A DNA stretch of 64,000 nt from CBDDCX01 sp965226925 (GTDB lineage Bacteria > Gemmatimonadota > Gemmatimonadetes > Longimicrobiales > Gaopeijiaceae): positions 310,001 to 374,000 of the forward strand of contig CBDDEN010000009.1 in the NCBI GenBank assembly GCA_965226925.1, given 5' to 3'. Below the pieces are notes generated by a model. It saw only the letters and a list, made by a program, of their open reading frames with translations. It ran no database searches and was not told where the DNA came from. Each line of letters starts with the position of its first letter. The first letter of the stretch is position 1. Positions 1 through 9,282 of the stretch are shown piece by piece. A program made the translations under genes and the position numbers.

Positions 1-1493
1 CCCGTCGACGGCCAGCGTTGGGTGATAGTTTTGCGTCGCGTGTAGAAGCGCACGCCGTCCGGTCCGTAAGCGAAGAGATCGCCGAACAGGGAACGCTTCC
101 AACCACCGAAGCTGTGGTATGCGACCGGCACAGGTAGCGGGACATTGATGCCCACCATGCCTGCCTTGATGTGATCGCTGAAGTAGCGGGCCGCCTCGCC
201 GTCGCGCGTGAAGATGCACGTGCCGTTGCCGAACTCGTGGGCGTCGGTGACGTCCATAACCTCTTGCATGCTGTCGGCGCGAACGACGCACAGCACCGGC
301 CCGAAGATCTCGTCCGAGTAGATGCGCATGTCGGGCTTCACGTTGTCGAACAGGCAGGCACCGAGGAAGAAGCCGTCCTCATGACCCGGCACTTCCAGAC
401 CCCTGCCGTCCACGACCAGGTCGGCGCCTTCCTCCACGCCGAGGTCCACGTAGCCGCGGACCTTCTCGTAGTGCTCTTCGGTGACCAACGGCCCCATGTC
501 GTTCCCGGGCTCGCATCCGGCCCCCACCTTCATCTGCTCGATGCGCTCCGACAGGCCGGCGATCAGTGCGTCCCCCGTTTCCTGTCCGACCGCCACGACC
601 ACGGAAATCGCCATGCAGCGCTCGCCGCAGGAGCCGTAGGCGGCGCCCATGAGCGCGTTGACCGCGTTCTCCATGTCTGCGTCGGGCATTACGATGGCGT
701 GGTTCTTCGCGCCCCCCAGCGCCTGGACGCGCTTTCCGTTCGCGGTCCCGGTGCGGTAGACGTACTCCGCGATGGGCGTGGATCCGACGAAGCTGATCGC
801 CTGGACGCTCTCGTCGCCAAGCAGCGTGTCGACGGCTTCCTTGCCACCGTTGACCAAGTTGAAGACGCCGTCCGGTAGGCCGGCCTCCTTCAGGAGCTCA
901 GCCGCCAGCATCGGAGCGCTCGGATCACGCTCCGAGGGCTTGAGCACGAACGTGTTCCCGCAGACGAGTGCGATGGGATACATCCACATCGGGACCATCG
1001 CGGGGAAGTTGAACGGCGTGATGCCGGCCACCACACCCAGAGGCTGGAACTCCGACCAGCTGTCGATGGCCGGCCCGACGTTCTTGCTGTACTCGCCCTT
1101 CAGCAGGTGAGGAGCCCCACACGCGTACTCGACGTTCTCGATACCCCGCTGCAGCTCGCCCGCGGCGTCCTCCCGCACCTTGCCGTGCTCCTGACTCAGC
1201 AGCGCAACCAGGCGGTCGGCGTTCTCCTCCAGCAGCTCCTTGTATCGGAACATCACGCGGGCTCGCTTGGCCGCCGGTGTGTCCCTCCACGCGGGGAACG
1301 CCTCGTGGGCGGCGGCGATGGCCTGTTCGACGGTCTTCTTGCCGGCCAGGGCCACGCGGCGGACGATCTCTCCGGTCGCAGGGTCGTAGACGGCCTGACT
1401 GTCGGCCGAATCGACGACGGACTCGCCGTTGATGAAGTGACCGACCACCGAAGTAGCCGTGCCCGTCGCGGTAGCCGTCACTGTGTGCGTCAT
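1..1493 (-). CDS. mmsA: CoA-acylating methylmalonate-semialdehyde dehydrogenase, 3' end cut by window
   Basis: The protein oxidises methylmalonate semialdehyde (valine and thymine catabolism) or malonate semialdehyde to propionyl-CoA or acetyl-CoA in the cytoplasm. Translation from the ATG at 1493 gives about 497 residues before the window ends, close to the family length of about 500, so only the last few residues are missing. The ALDH fold is recognisable throughout: ITPFNFPAMVPMW in the NAD-binding part, FVGSTPIAEYVY, the catalytic cysteine in CGERCMA, and EIFGPVL towards the C terminus. The CGERCMA context and the RRKTITQRWP ending are typical of the CoA-dependent MMSDH branch rather than ordinary aldehyde dehydrogenases. 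The next gene on the strand, a cytochrome, starts upstream with an 86-base gap, so co-transcription is possible but not shown. Confidence 0.93.
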   Translation of the reverse strand, partial: MTHTVTATATGTATSVVGHFINGESVVDSADSQAVYDPATGEIVRRVALAGKKTVEQAIAAAHEAFPAWRDTPAAKRARVMFRYKELLEENADRLVALLSQEHGKVREDAAGELQRGIENVEYACGAPHLLKGEYSKNVGPAIDSWSEFQPLGVVAGITPFNFPAMVPMWMYPIALVCGNTFVLKPSERDPSAPMLAAELLKEAGLPDGVFNLVNGGKEAVDTLLGDESVQAISFVGSTPIAEYVYRTGTANGKRVQALGGAKNHAIVMPDADMENAVNALMGAAYGSCGERCMAISVVVAVGQETGDALIAGLSERIEQMKVGAGCEPGNDMGPLVTEEHYEKVRGYVDLGVEEGADLVVDGRGLEVPGHEDGFFLGACLFDNVKPDMRIYSDEIFGPVLCVVRADSMQEVMDVTDAHEFGNGTCIFTRDGEAARYFSDHIKAGMVGINVPLPVPVAYHSFGGWKRSLFGDLFAYGPDGVRFYTRRKTITQRWPST

Positions 1494-1579
1494 GATGCTG
1501 ATCGCCTTCCAAGGAGTACGCCGAGGGTGGTTGGGGGCACCCCCCGGCCTGGAGTGGGCGCCCCCCGCTCAGGTGAGGG

Positions 1580-2389
1580 CTAGAAGCCGCCCGCCCTGAG
1601 GCGTTCCAACGCCTGCAACGCAGGTCGGTTGTTCGGCGCGATCTCGGGGGATTTCTCGAACGCCTCGATGGCCACTTCGGTCTCGCCCTCGAAGGCGTTG
1701 ATCTGGCCCTTGAGAAGCCAGGACGCCACGGACTCGGGGTGGTACCCGAGGTTCATGTCCACAACCGCCATGGCGGCACCCGCGTCGTCCCTGGCCAAGG
1801 CCTGGGCCACCTCTTCCAGAGAGCCCGGGCCGAAGTCGTACGCCCCGCGACCGAAGTACTCCTCGCGCAACTCCGCATAGCGCGCCTGCAGTGCGTCGAG
1901 CCCCCCGTCCTGGGCCGCCCAGGTGAGTTCCGGCACGAGCGTAGCGGGTCGTGTCCGCCCCGAATGGCATGTGACGCATGCCACTTCTCGATGTTGTGCG
2001 GCCGCCGATGTGACCACCGGCGCAGGTGCCTCGTGCTCATGCTCCTCGACGCCCTCCTCATGCTCATGCTCCGCTGCGGCAGCCGTCGGCGCATGCTCGT
2101 GCGGGAGCTCGTGGAGGTGATCGTCGTTGATGGCCGCGACCATGGTCATCATGATGCGGGCGGCCGCCTTGGTCTCCTTTTCATCCGAGGCGAAGTCGTC
2201 GTCGGGTGACTCCAAATCGTCGGAAACCGTGTGGCAATAGCCGAACCGAACACCAAGAGCCCCAGAAAAGTCCCGCATGATACCAACCAACTCTCGACGG
2301 CTGATATCGTCCGGCAGCAACTCGAGGTTGGCGAACCGGTCCGGGATGTTCTGTGCGGCCACCGGCACGGTCGTGAGCGCCAGTGCCAA
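1580..2389 (-). CDS. c-type cytochrome-like protein with His-rich insert; signal peptide frameshifted, probably a decaying gene
   Basis: The readable frame gives about 269 residues with an intact second haem site (CVTCH near residue 138) and a TPR-like C-terminal part. The first expected haem site reads FGYCH: the first cysteine of CxxCH is replaced by Phe. Between the two sites lies a stretch rich in His and Glu (several HEH or HEHE runs) that could bind metal. The displayed start is a TTG with no ribosome site and an incomplete signal peptide (ALALTTVPVAAQ). A second TTG at 2456, preceded by GGAGGAG, opens ILDVRSPIRAGAVLGLL in another frame. Removing one copy of a 16-bp duplication at 2391-2418 joins the two into a normal signal peptide ending AAQ. 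The lost cysteine and the frameshift together suggest inactivation; a sequencing error is the alternative. Confidence 0.7.
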   Translation of the reverse strand: MALALTTVPVAAQNIPDRFANLELLPDDISRRELVGIMRDFSGALGVRFGYCHTVSDDLESPDDDFASDEKETKAAARIMMTMVAAINDDHLHELPHEHAPTAAAAEHEHEEGVEEHEHEAPAPVVTSAAAQHREVACVTCHSGRTRPATLVPELTWAAQDGGLDALQARYAELREEYFGRGAYDFGPGSLEEVAQALARDDAGAAMAVVDMNLGYHPESVASWLLKGQINAFEGETEVAIEAFEKSPEIAPNNRPALQALERLRAGGF

Positions 2390-2390
2390 C

Positions 2391-2418
2391 AGTCCCAGGA
2401 CTCAGAAGTCCCAGGACT
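2391..2418. repeat. 16-bp tandem duplication inside a signal-peptide coding region
   Basis: AGTCCCAGGACT occurs at 2391-2402 and again at 2407-2418, an offset of 16 bp. Sixteen is not a multiple of three, so the duplication shifts the frame of the cytochrome gene on the minus strand. Deleting one 16-bp unit restores an uninterrupted frame from the TTG at 2456 to the stop at 1580. Confidence 0.85.
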
Positions 2419-2535
2419 GCGCCGGCGCGTATCGGACTTCTGACGTCGAGAATCAAGGTACTCCTCCATTGAACGAAGTCAGTCACGGCGGCAATCTAAG
2501 CCGCAAAGGGGCAATCGGGCGAGTTGGGGACCCCC

Positions 2536-2994
2536 TCAGCCGCCACCCATCTTCAGGATCATGTCGAACTCGCTCTCACGGACCGGCTGGACCGAGAGCC
2601 TGGAATTGTTGACCAGGACCATGTCTGAGAGTCCCTTCACCGCCTTGATGTCGTGGAGAGACACCTCCGACTTCAGCTCCTTGACGAAGCCGACGTCCAC
2701 CATCCACCAACGTGGCTTCTCCTCGTCCGATTTCGGATCGAAGTACTTGCTCTTCCTGTCGAACTGGAAGAAGTCCGGATAGGCCTCTTTGACGACACGG
2801 GCCACCCCGACCACCCCGGGCGGCGTCTGTTGGCTGTGGTAGTAGAGGACCTCGTCGCCCTTCTTCATGGCCCTCATGTGATTGCGCGCCTGATAGTTGC
2901 GCACGCCCTCCCAGTGGGTCGTCTTGTCCTTCTTCAGGTCGTCAATCGAATAGACGTGAGGCTCGCTCTTCATGAGCCAATAGGACTTGGGCAT
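2536..2994 (-). CDS. EVE-domain protein (PUA-like fold)
   Basis: This 152-residue protein is almost entirely one EVE domain, the PUA-related fold found in human THYN1 and many bacterial proteins and thought to bind modified nucleobases. Recognisable segments are YWLMKSEPHVYSIDDL at the N terminus, WEGVRNYQARN, the MKKGDEVLYYHS strand-turn and PGVVGVARV. Length and order match stand-alone family members. It is a single gene on the minus strand, separated from pckA by about 220 bases. Nothing in the neighbourhood suggests a restriction or defence island, so a housekeeping role in nucleic-acid modification is more likely, but that is inference. Confidence 0.9.
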   Translation of the reverse strand: MPKSYWLMKSEPHVYSIDDLKKDKTTHWEGVRNYQARNHMRAMKKGDEVLYYHSQQTPPGVVGVARVVKEAYPDFFQFDRKSKYFDPKSDEEKPRWWMVDVGFVKELKSEVSLHDIKAVKGLSDMVLVNNSRLSVQPVRESEFDMILKMGGG

Positions 2995-3219
2995 GGTCGC
3001 TCGTTCGCCGGGTTGAAGGACGGCGCACTTCGAGAACAGGCCGGGGGGCTTCCCCCGAAGGGCTCCCCGATTCCATGGGCTCGGAGATTAAGGCGCCGAC
3101 ATGTTTCTTGACAATGATCGGGGGTGGCTACAGCCCTACTGGGGCCGCCCCCGACACATTCGTTCGATCCACCATCCAGTGCTACTCGTCCGTCCGGTGA
3201 CCCGCTGAGGCTGACCCCC

Positions 3220-4845
3220 CTACTTCGGTCCAGCCTCCTTCACGCCGTCCGGGAGTTGGTCCTCGAACAGCTTGAAGTTCTCCTTGAACATGGAGGCCAG
3301 CTTGTGCGCAGCGGCGTCGTACTCGGCCCCATCGGCCCAGGTGTCACGCGGGTTCAGGACCTCGGTCGGCACACCCGGCACCTCGGCCGGAATCCGCAAC
3401 CCGAAGACCGGATCCGCCTCGGTCGCGACTCCGTCCAGCTCTCCGGCCAACGCCGCACTCACCATGGCCCGTGTATATCCCAGGTTCATGCGGCTCCCCA
3501 CCCCGTATCCGCCTCCGCTCCAACCGGTGTTCACGAGCCAGACGCTCGATCCGTGCTCGAGAAGTCGCTCACCCAGCATCTGGGCGTACTTACCGGGGTG
3601 TCTCGGCAGGAACGGCGCGCCGAAGCAGGCGCTGAACGTCGCTTTGGGCTCGGTGATGCCGCGCTCGGTCCCGGCCACCTTCGCCGTGTACCCCGACACG
3701 AAGTGGTACATGGCCTGCTCGGGCGTGAGCTTCGAGATGGGAGGCAACACGCCGAAGGCGTCCGCCGTCAGGAATACCAGCGTCTCGGGGTGCCCACCCA
3801 GACTCGGCACGACCGCGTTGGGGATGTAGTGAATCGGGTACGAAGCCCTGGTATTCTCGGTAATGCTGCCGTCGTCGAAGTCGATCTCGCGGGTGTCCTC
3901 GTCGAGAATCACGTTCTCGAGAATGGTCCCGAACATCTTGGTGGCATGGTAGATCTCCGGCTCACCTTCCGGTGACAGCTTGATCGTCTTCGCGTAGCAG
4001 CCCCCCTCGAAGTTGAAGATCCCGGACTCGCCCCAGCCGTGCTCGTCGTCTCCGATGAGCCCCCGCTCCGGATCGGCCGACAGCGTCGTCTTGCCAGTGC
4101 CCGAGAGCCCGAAGAAGAGCGCGGTCACCCCGTCATCGCCTACGTTGGCCGAGCAGTGCATGGGCAGCACGCCCTGGTCCGGCAGCATGTAGTTGAGGAC
4201 CGAGAAGATCGACTTCTTGATCTCACCGGCGTAGTTAGAGCCGCCGATGATCACCTGGCGCTCCTTGAAGTTCACCACGATGAAGGTGGAGCTTCTCGTA
4301 CCGTGCTTCTCCGGGTCGGCGAGGAATCCCGGGGCGTGGAGCACCGTGAAGTCGGGCTGAAATCCCTCGAGCTCCTCGGCGGTCAGCCGCAGGAACATGT
4401 TGTACGCGAACAGGCTGTGCCACGCGTGGGGTGTGACCACGCGCACGTTCAGTCCATGACCTGGATGGGCGCCGGCCTTCGCGTCCCTGACGAAGAGATC
4501 CTGTTCGTTCAGAAACGCGACGACCCCGTCCCTGAGCATGTAGAAGTGCTCCTCGCTCAGAGGCACGTTCACCTTGCCCCAATCCACGGTGTCGCCGGTC
4601 GCGGACTCCTGCACGGTGAACTTGTCGTTGGGTGAACGCCCCGTGTGGGGGGCTGTCACGGCCGCGAAACCCCCCATGTGGGCGAGGCGGCCCTCTCCCC
4701 TGGCCAGCGCCTGCTCGTAGAGGAGCGCCGGCGAGAGGTTCCAGTGCACTTCTTTCTGCGGTTTGAGCCCGTGCATGTCCAGCCCTGCCCGGGCAGATGC
4801 GTTCGCACCGATCACCGGCGGAGTACCCTCGGTCCGAGTCGCCAT
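3220..4845 (-). CDS. pckA: phosphoenolpyruvate carboxykinase (ATP)
   Basis: Interconverts oxaloacetate plus ATP with PEP, CO2 and ADP in the cytoplasm, the entry step of gluconeogenesis. The ATP-type P-loop GLSGTGKTTLSADP is present (Lys near residue 252), followed by IGDDEHGW and FNFEGGCYAK, which carry metal and substrate ligands; RSPNDKF near the N terminus binds oxaloacetate. The frame is open to a TTG at 4887, but the ATG at 4845 has a GAGG about ten bases upstream and gives 541 residues, nearer the usual 520-545. The malic enzyme gene lies just upstream on the same strand (77-base gap), so the PEP-pyruvate-oxaloacetate node is encoded together. Confidence 0.96.
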   Translation of the reverse strand: MATRTEGTPPVIGANASARAGLDMHGLKPQKEVHWNLSPALLYEQALARGEGRLAHMGGFAAVTAPHTGRSPNDKFTVQESATGDTVDWGKVNVPLSEEHFYMLRDGVVAFLNEQDLFVRDAKAGAHPGHGLNVRVVTPHAWHSLFAYNMFLRLTAEELEGFQPDFTVLHAPGFLADPEKHGTRSSTFIVVNFKERQVIIGGSNYAGEIKKSIFSVLNYMLPDQGVLPMHCSANVGDDGVTALFFGLSGTGKTTLSADPERGLIGDDEHGWGESGIFNFEGGCYAKTIKLSPEGEPEIYHATKMFGTILENVILDEDTREIDFDDGSITENTRASYPIHYIPNAVVPSLGGHPETLVFLTADAFGVLPPISKLTPEQAMYHFVSGYTAKVAGTERGITEPKATFSACFGAPFLPRHPGKYAQMLGERLLEHGSSVWLVNTGWSGGGYGVGSRMNLGYTRAMVSAALAGELDGVATEADPVFGLRIPAEVPGVPTEVLNPRDTWADGAEYDAAAHKLASMFKENFKLFEDQLPDGVKEAGPK

Positions 4846-4921
4846 TTGTCGGTCCTCTATTTCCTTCAGAGTAGAGCTCAACGTCAATCAAAGCACCGAC
4901 CCCGACGGGTCTGACGTGCAG

Positions 4922-7189
4922 CTAATTCTCTTTAGATCGGGCCTGCGCGTCCACCGCAGCCAAGGTGACGAGATTCACGACATCCTCGACGGTGGATCCC
5001 CGCTGAATGAAGTGCACGGGGTGCTTCATTCCCATCAGAATGGGACCGATCACATCCGCCCCTCCGATCTCCGCCAACAACTTATAGGATGCGTTGGCCG
5101 AAGCGAGGTTCGGGAAGATGAGCACGTTCGCGGCTCCGGTCAGGGTGCTGAACGGATAGTGCTCTCGCAGCAGCCGGAAGTTGACCGCCGTGTCGGCCTG
5201 CATCTCGCCATCGACTTCGAGGTCCGGACGAAGCGCCTTCACATTCGCCACGGCCGCACGGACCTTCTCCGACTGGGGATGTCGAGCAGATCCGAAGTTC
5301 GAGAACGAAAGCATCGCGATACGCGGTACAATGCCGAGCTTCTCCACGAAGCCGGCCGTGTGGAGCGCGATCTCGGTGAGTGTCTCTGCGTCAGGATCGA
5401 TGTTGACCGCCGTGTCACCGAAGAACAGCAGCTCCCGGTCGCGCAGCGCCACCATGTACATGGCGGCTACCCGACGAACGCCGTCGGCCGTGCCCAACAC
5501 CTCGAGAGCCGGCCGGAGAAGCTCCGCGTAGTGGGACTCGATGCCCGCCACCATCGCGTCGGCATCACCCACCCGAACCATCATGGCCCCGAAGTCGGTC
5601 AGTTGGTACATCCTGGCACGGGCCTCCGCACGAGTCAGACCCTTGCGCAGCCGTGATTTGTAGAGCTCCTCGGCGTACCGGTGGCGCACCTCGTCGGACA
5701 CGGTGGGGTGTACGATCTCCGTGCCAGTGATGTCGAGGCCGTGGAGTTCGCAGATCTTCTCGATCTTGTCCTCGCGGCCGATGAGTATCGGCACCGCGAC
5801 CCCGTCCTCGACGATCTGTTGGCACGCGCGGATGACGCGCTCGTTGTACCCATCGGTGAGGACCACTCGCATAGGGCGCTTTCTCGCCCGCGTGACCACC
5901 CCTCTCATGACATTGCCGCTGGGCCCCAGGCTCGCCTTGAGCCGATCCTCGTAGTCCTCGAGGTCGATGGTCTCGCGCGCGACGCCGGTCTCCATCGCCG
6001 CTTTCGCCACGGCCGGAGCCACGTGGAAGAGCACTCGCGAGTCGAACGGCTTGGGAATCAGGTACTCGCGGCCATACTCGAAATGGTCCCCGCCGTAGGC
6101 CGCGGTCACCGATAGAGGTACAGACTCCTTTGCCAGCTCCGCCAACGCATACGTCGCGGCAAGCATCATCTCCTCATTGATGGCCCTGGCTCGAACATCG
6201 AGAGCCCCGCGAAACAGGAACGGGAATCCGAGGACGTTGTTGATCTGGTTCGGATAGTCCGAGCGACCGGTGGCGACGAGAGCATCGTCCCGCACGGTGG
6301 CCACCTCTTCGGGCGTCACCTCCGGGTCGGGGTTGGCCAGGGCGAAGATCACGGGACGCTCAGCCATCGAAGCCACCATCTCCTTCGTTACCAACCCCCG
6401 AATCGAAAGGCCGATGAACACGTCGGCCCCGTTCATGGCGTCTTCCAGCGTCCGGAGGTCGGTCTGCACCGCGAAGGGCTCCTTGTACTCGTTCATCCCT
6501 TCTTCTCGTCCCTCGTACATCACCCCCTTGCTGTCGACCATGAGCATGTTCTCTCGCAGCACACCGACGCGGGTGAAGTGCTCGGCCGTGGAGATCGCCG
6601 ACGCGCCCGCACCGCTGAACACGACGCGGACCTTCGACGGCTCCTTGCCGAGAATCTGGAGCGCATTCACCAGGCCTGCGGCAGTGATTATCGCGGTGCC
6701 GTGCTGGTCATCATGAAAGACAGGAATGTCCATGGTCTGCCTGAGTCGTCTCTCGATGACGAAGCAGTCGGGCGCCTTGATGTCCTCCAGATTGATGCCA
6801 CCCACGGTAGGCTCGAGAAGCTCACAGAACCGGATGACGTCCTCCGGGTCCTCGGAGCCCACCTCCAGGTCGAACACGTCGATACCGGCGAACTTCTTGA
6901 AGAGCACTCCCTTGCCCTCCATGACCGGCTTCGAAGCCAAGGGCCCGATGTTGCCGAGTCCGAGAACCGCGGTCCCGTTGGAGACGACGGCAACCAGGTT
7001 GCCTCGCGCCGTGTACTTGAAGACGGCGTCCGCGTTCTTGTGGATTTCGAGACACGGGACCGCAACGCCGGGGCTGTACGCGAGGGACAACTCCCTCTGT
7101 GTACGCAGCGACTTGGTGGGAATGACTTCTATTTTGCCTGGGCGGCCCTTGGTATGATACTCCAAGGCCGCTTTGCTGCGAGCGTCCAT
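4922..7189 (-). CDS. maeB: NADP-dependent malic enzyme with C-terminal phosphotransacetylase-like domain
   Basis: Decarboxylates malate to pyruvate with NAD(P)H production. At 755 residues it is the long bacterial MaeB type: malic-enzyme N-terminal domain (SLAYSPGVAVPCLEI, catalytic tyrosine), NAD-binding domain (metal-binding HDDQHGTAII near residue 160; FSGAGASAIS nucleotide loop), then a region from about residue 430 related to phosphate acetyltransferase (VLTDGYNERVIRAC). In characterised relatives the Pta-like part is a regulatory acetyl-CoA-sensing and oligomerisation module without transferase activity; that is family knowledge, not shown here. The ATG at 7189 agrees with the family N terminus (MDARSKAALEYHTKGRPGKIEV). 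It shares direction with pckA downstream and diverges from the outer-membrane gene at 7266. Confidence 0.96.
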   Translation of the reverse strand: MDARSKAALEYHTKGRPGKIEVIPTKSLRTQRELSLAYSPGVAVPCLEIHKNADAVFKYTARGNLVAVVSNGTAVLGLGNIGPLASKPVMEGKGVLFKKFAGIDVFDLEVGSEDPEDVIRFCELLEPTVGGINLEDIKAPDCFVIERRLRQTMDIPVFHDDQHGTAIITAAGLVNALQILGKEPSKVRVVFSGAGASAISTAEHFTRVGVLRENMLMVDSKGVMYEGREEGMNEYKEPFAVQTDLRTLEDAMNGADVFIGLSIRGLVTKEMVASMAERPVIFALANPDPEVTPEEVATVRDDALVATGRSDYPNQINNVLGFPFLFRGALDVRARAINEEMMLAATYALAELAKESVPLSVTAAYGGDHFEYGREYLIPKPFDSRVLFHVAPAVAKAAMETGVARETIDLEDYEDRLKASLGPSGNVMRGVVTRARKRPMRVVLTDGYNERVIRACQQIVEDGVAVPILIGREDKIEKICELHGLDITGTEIVHPTVSDEVRHRYAEELYKSRLRKGLTRAEARARMYQLTDFGAMMVRVGDADAMVAGIESHYAELLRPALEVLGTADGVRRVAAMYMVALRDRELLFFGDTAVNIDPDAETLTEIALHTAGFVEKLGIVPRIAMLSFSNFGSARHPQSEKVRAAVANVKALRPDLEVDGEMQADTAVNFRLLREHYPFSTLTGAANVLIFPNLASANASYKLLAEIGGADVIGPILMGMKHPVHFIQRGSTVEDVVNLVTLAAVDAQARSKEN

Positions 7190-7265
7190 TCGGAGGCCTC
7201 ATGTAGAGGGGATGCTTAGGTTAGCCGAGCAGGGCCGAGTGTCAATCACGACCGCTGGAGAGTAG

Positions 7266-9014
7266 ATGACGAGGAGTCTCAGCCGAGCCCTGATTCTCGT
7301 CGTCGCGCTGGTCGCGACGAGGCCGGCCGGACTCGTGGGGCAAGCCTGCGAGCGGGGCCAGATCTCCTTCGTCTTCATCAACGGCCATCCGGTGTTCGAT
7401 ACGGCCAATCTCGAAGATGGACGGTCCTTCAGATGGTTCTTCGACTTCGCCAACTGGCTTCACATGGAGACCGATGACGACTTCATCGCAAGGGAGCTTC
7501 TCTTCGAAGTTGGGGACTGCTACGATCCGTTTCTCGCCGCCGAGTCGGAGAGAATCATCCGCCAATTGGGCTTCATCGCGCGGGTGGACGTGTTCGCGGT
7601 TCCGCAGGCCGATGGATCGGTCCACGTCGTGGTGGACACGCAGGACGAGTGGACCCTCCAGGTAACCCTGCGGGCCCGCTTCGAACAAGGATTCGAGTTC
7701 AACGGACTCGACGTCACCGAGGAGAACGTGCTCGGAAGGGGCGTTTCCGCACGGGCCTTCTATAGAGAACGCCGAGAGGCGCGCCAGATCGGGGGAGAGG
7801 TCCAGACCGCCCGTTTTCTGGGAACCCGTTGGGACGCGCATCTTCGAGCCGGAGAGACCCGCGTCGGCCCGTTCTTCCGACAGGCGTTCGTCTACCCGTT
7901 CGTGGGCGAGATCGGGCGCTACGCCGCGACCCAGTCCTATACCCGCCGGGAGGATCTCTTCGCGTACAGCTTGCCCGAGGGGGATACCTATACACATGTC
8001 GTGACACCGTTCCTGAGGGAGCGCGCTGATTTCGCGGTGTTGGGTCGGCTGGGGCATGCCGGACAACTGACGACCCTGGGACTCGGAATCTCTCGAGACG
8101 AGCTCGACTTCGCCCGCTTCGAAGAAGGTCCCGCGGCGGTGAGGAACCGCGACTTCGCCAACACGGAGCCGGTGCCTCCGGAGCTGTCGGGTCCCATCGA
8201 GGCACAGACGAGCGGAACCGCGGGAACCCGGCTCAACTTCACTCTCGGGCAACGAAACCTGCGATTCGAACGCCGAGCGGGTCTCGATGCCCTGCGGGGA
8301 GTGCAGGACGTGCCCGTAGGCAGTGAGGTCTCACTCACGCTGGGCCGAACCATCGGGTTCCTCGGCCCCGACACCGACACCGAAGACGACGATTTCTTCG
8401 GGCGGATCCGGGTCTACGGAGGACTGGCTCCAGGCCGTTGGGTTCTGGCTGCAAGCGTCGGCTTCGAAGGGCGGCAGATCTTCGACGGTGCCCGCGAAGG
8501 ATGGCGGGACGCATTAGGCGAGGTCGATATATATGCATACTGGCAGCCTAAAGCACTCCCCCGGCATACGCTGTTCGCGCGGGCCTCCGGCGCGGCGGGC
8601 TGGTCCATGACAATCCCGTTCCAGTTGACGCTCGGCGGAGCGTCCAACCTGCGGGGCTACAGCCAGGATCACGCTCCCGGCGGTCGACGACTGACGGGAT
8701 CACTCGAGGACCGCGTCTATCTGTGGTCCCCGGGTGGGCTGTTCGATCTCGGCCTAACCGCCTTCCTGGATGCGGGCTCCGTATGGCGCGGCGATGCTCC
8801 TTTCGGTAGCAACTCGGGACTGGGTGCCAGCGCAGGAGGGGGTTTGCGGGTCGGCTTTCCGGGTGGAACCCGGGGAGTGATTCGGATCGATTTGGCCGTC
8901 CCGATCAACGGCCCGGACGCCTTCTCGGAGCCGGTCTTCCGTGTTACCGCCAGTGAATTGCTCGGATTGCGATACGGATTCGAGGATTTTCAGCTCCTAC
9001 GAAGCCGCCGCTAG
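7266..9014 (+). CDS. Omp85 (BamA/TamA-like) outer-membrane protein
   Basis: The product of 582 residues begins with a signal peptide (ALILVVALVATRPAGLVGQA) and is followed by a region of about 90 residues that looks like one POTRA-type domain (NGHPVFDTANL ... RQLGFIARVDVF). The rest is alternating amphipathic strands with Gly and aromatic residues, and GGASNLRGYSQD, the conserved LRGY-type loop of the Omp85 barrel (about residue 460). One POTRA-like unit is fewer than the five of BamA, so this is more likely a TamA/TpsB-like assembly or secretion factor than BamA itself. It does not end in the usual terminal aromatic. A second Omp85-like gene follows at 12184 beyond the sigma gene and intron. 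Confidence 0.85.
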   Translation: MTRSLSRALILVVALVATRPAGLVGQACERGQISFVFINGHPVFDTANLEDGRSFRWFFDFANWLHMETDDDFIARELLFEVGDCYDPFLAAESERIIRQLGFIARVDVFAVPQADGSVHVVVDTQDEWTLQVTLRARFEQGFEFNGLDVTEENVLGRGVSARAFYRERREARQIGGEVQTARFLGTRWDAHLRAGETRVGPFFRQAFVYPFVGEIGRYAATQSYTRREDLFAYSLPEGDTYTHVVTPFLRERADFAVLGRLGHAGQLTTLGLGISRDELDFARFEEGPAAVRNRDFANTEPVPPELSGPIEAQTSGTAGTRLNFTLGQRNLRFERRAGLDALRGVQDVPVGSEVSLTLGRTIGFLGPDTDTEDDDFFGRIRVYGGLAPGRWVLAASVGFEGRQIFDGAREGWRDALGEVDIYAYWQPKALPRHTLFARASGAAGWSMTIPFQLTLGGASNLRGYSQDHAPGGRRLTGSLEDRVYLWSPGGLFDLGLTAFLDAGSVWRGDAPFGSNSGLGASAGGGLRVGFPGGTRGVIRIDLAVPINGPDAFSEPVFRVTASELLGLRYGFEDFQLLRSRR

Positions 9015-9122
9015 GTTCGACGACCCATCGCACTCCGCCTCCTCGTGTCCACCGATTCCAGCCTGCCATATTGACACGGCACCCCCCGTTCCCCCGCTGG
9101 GAGCCGTGCGTGAAGAAAACCT

Positions 9123-9149
9123 TTGACTCAAGAAACACACTTTTATAAG
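9123..9149 (+). promoter_or_regulatory. candidate sigma-70 promoter upstream of the sigma-factor gene
   Basis: TTGACT at 9123-9128 and TATAAG at 9144-9149 are separated by 15 bases in an AT-richer stretch of the 268-base gap before the sigma gene. The spacer is shorter than the ideal 17, so this is a candidate only. Confidence 0.4.
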
Positions 9150-9282
9150 TTTGACCCCCTTCGCTCGTTGTCGATAAGCCGTTCTCCTCGCCTCGTTTAC
9201 CGGGCCGCTTCGCGCAGAGGGCGAGCCGTTTATTGAAGAACTGATTACTCCTCTCACCTCCAAAACGAGGCGCCCGGAACGA

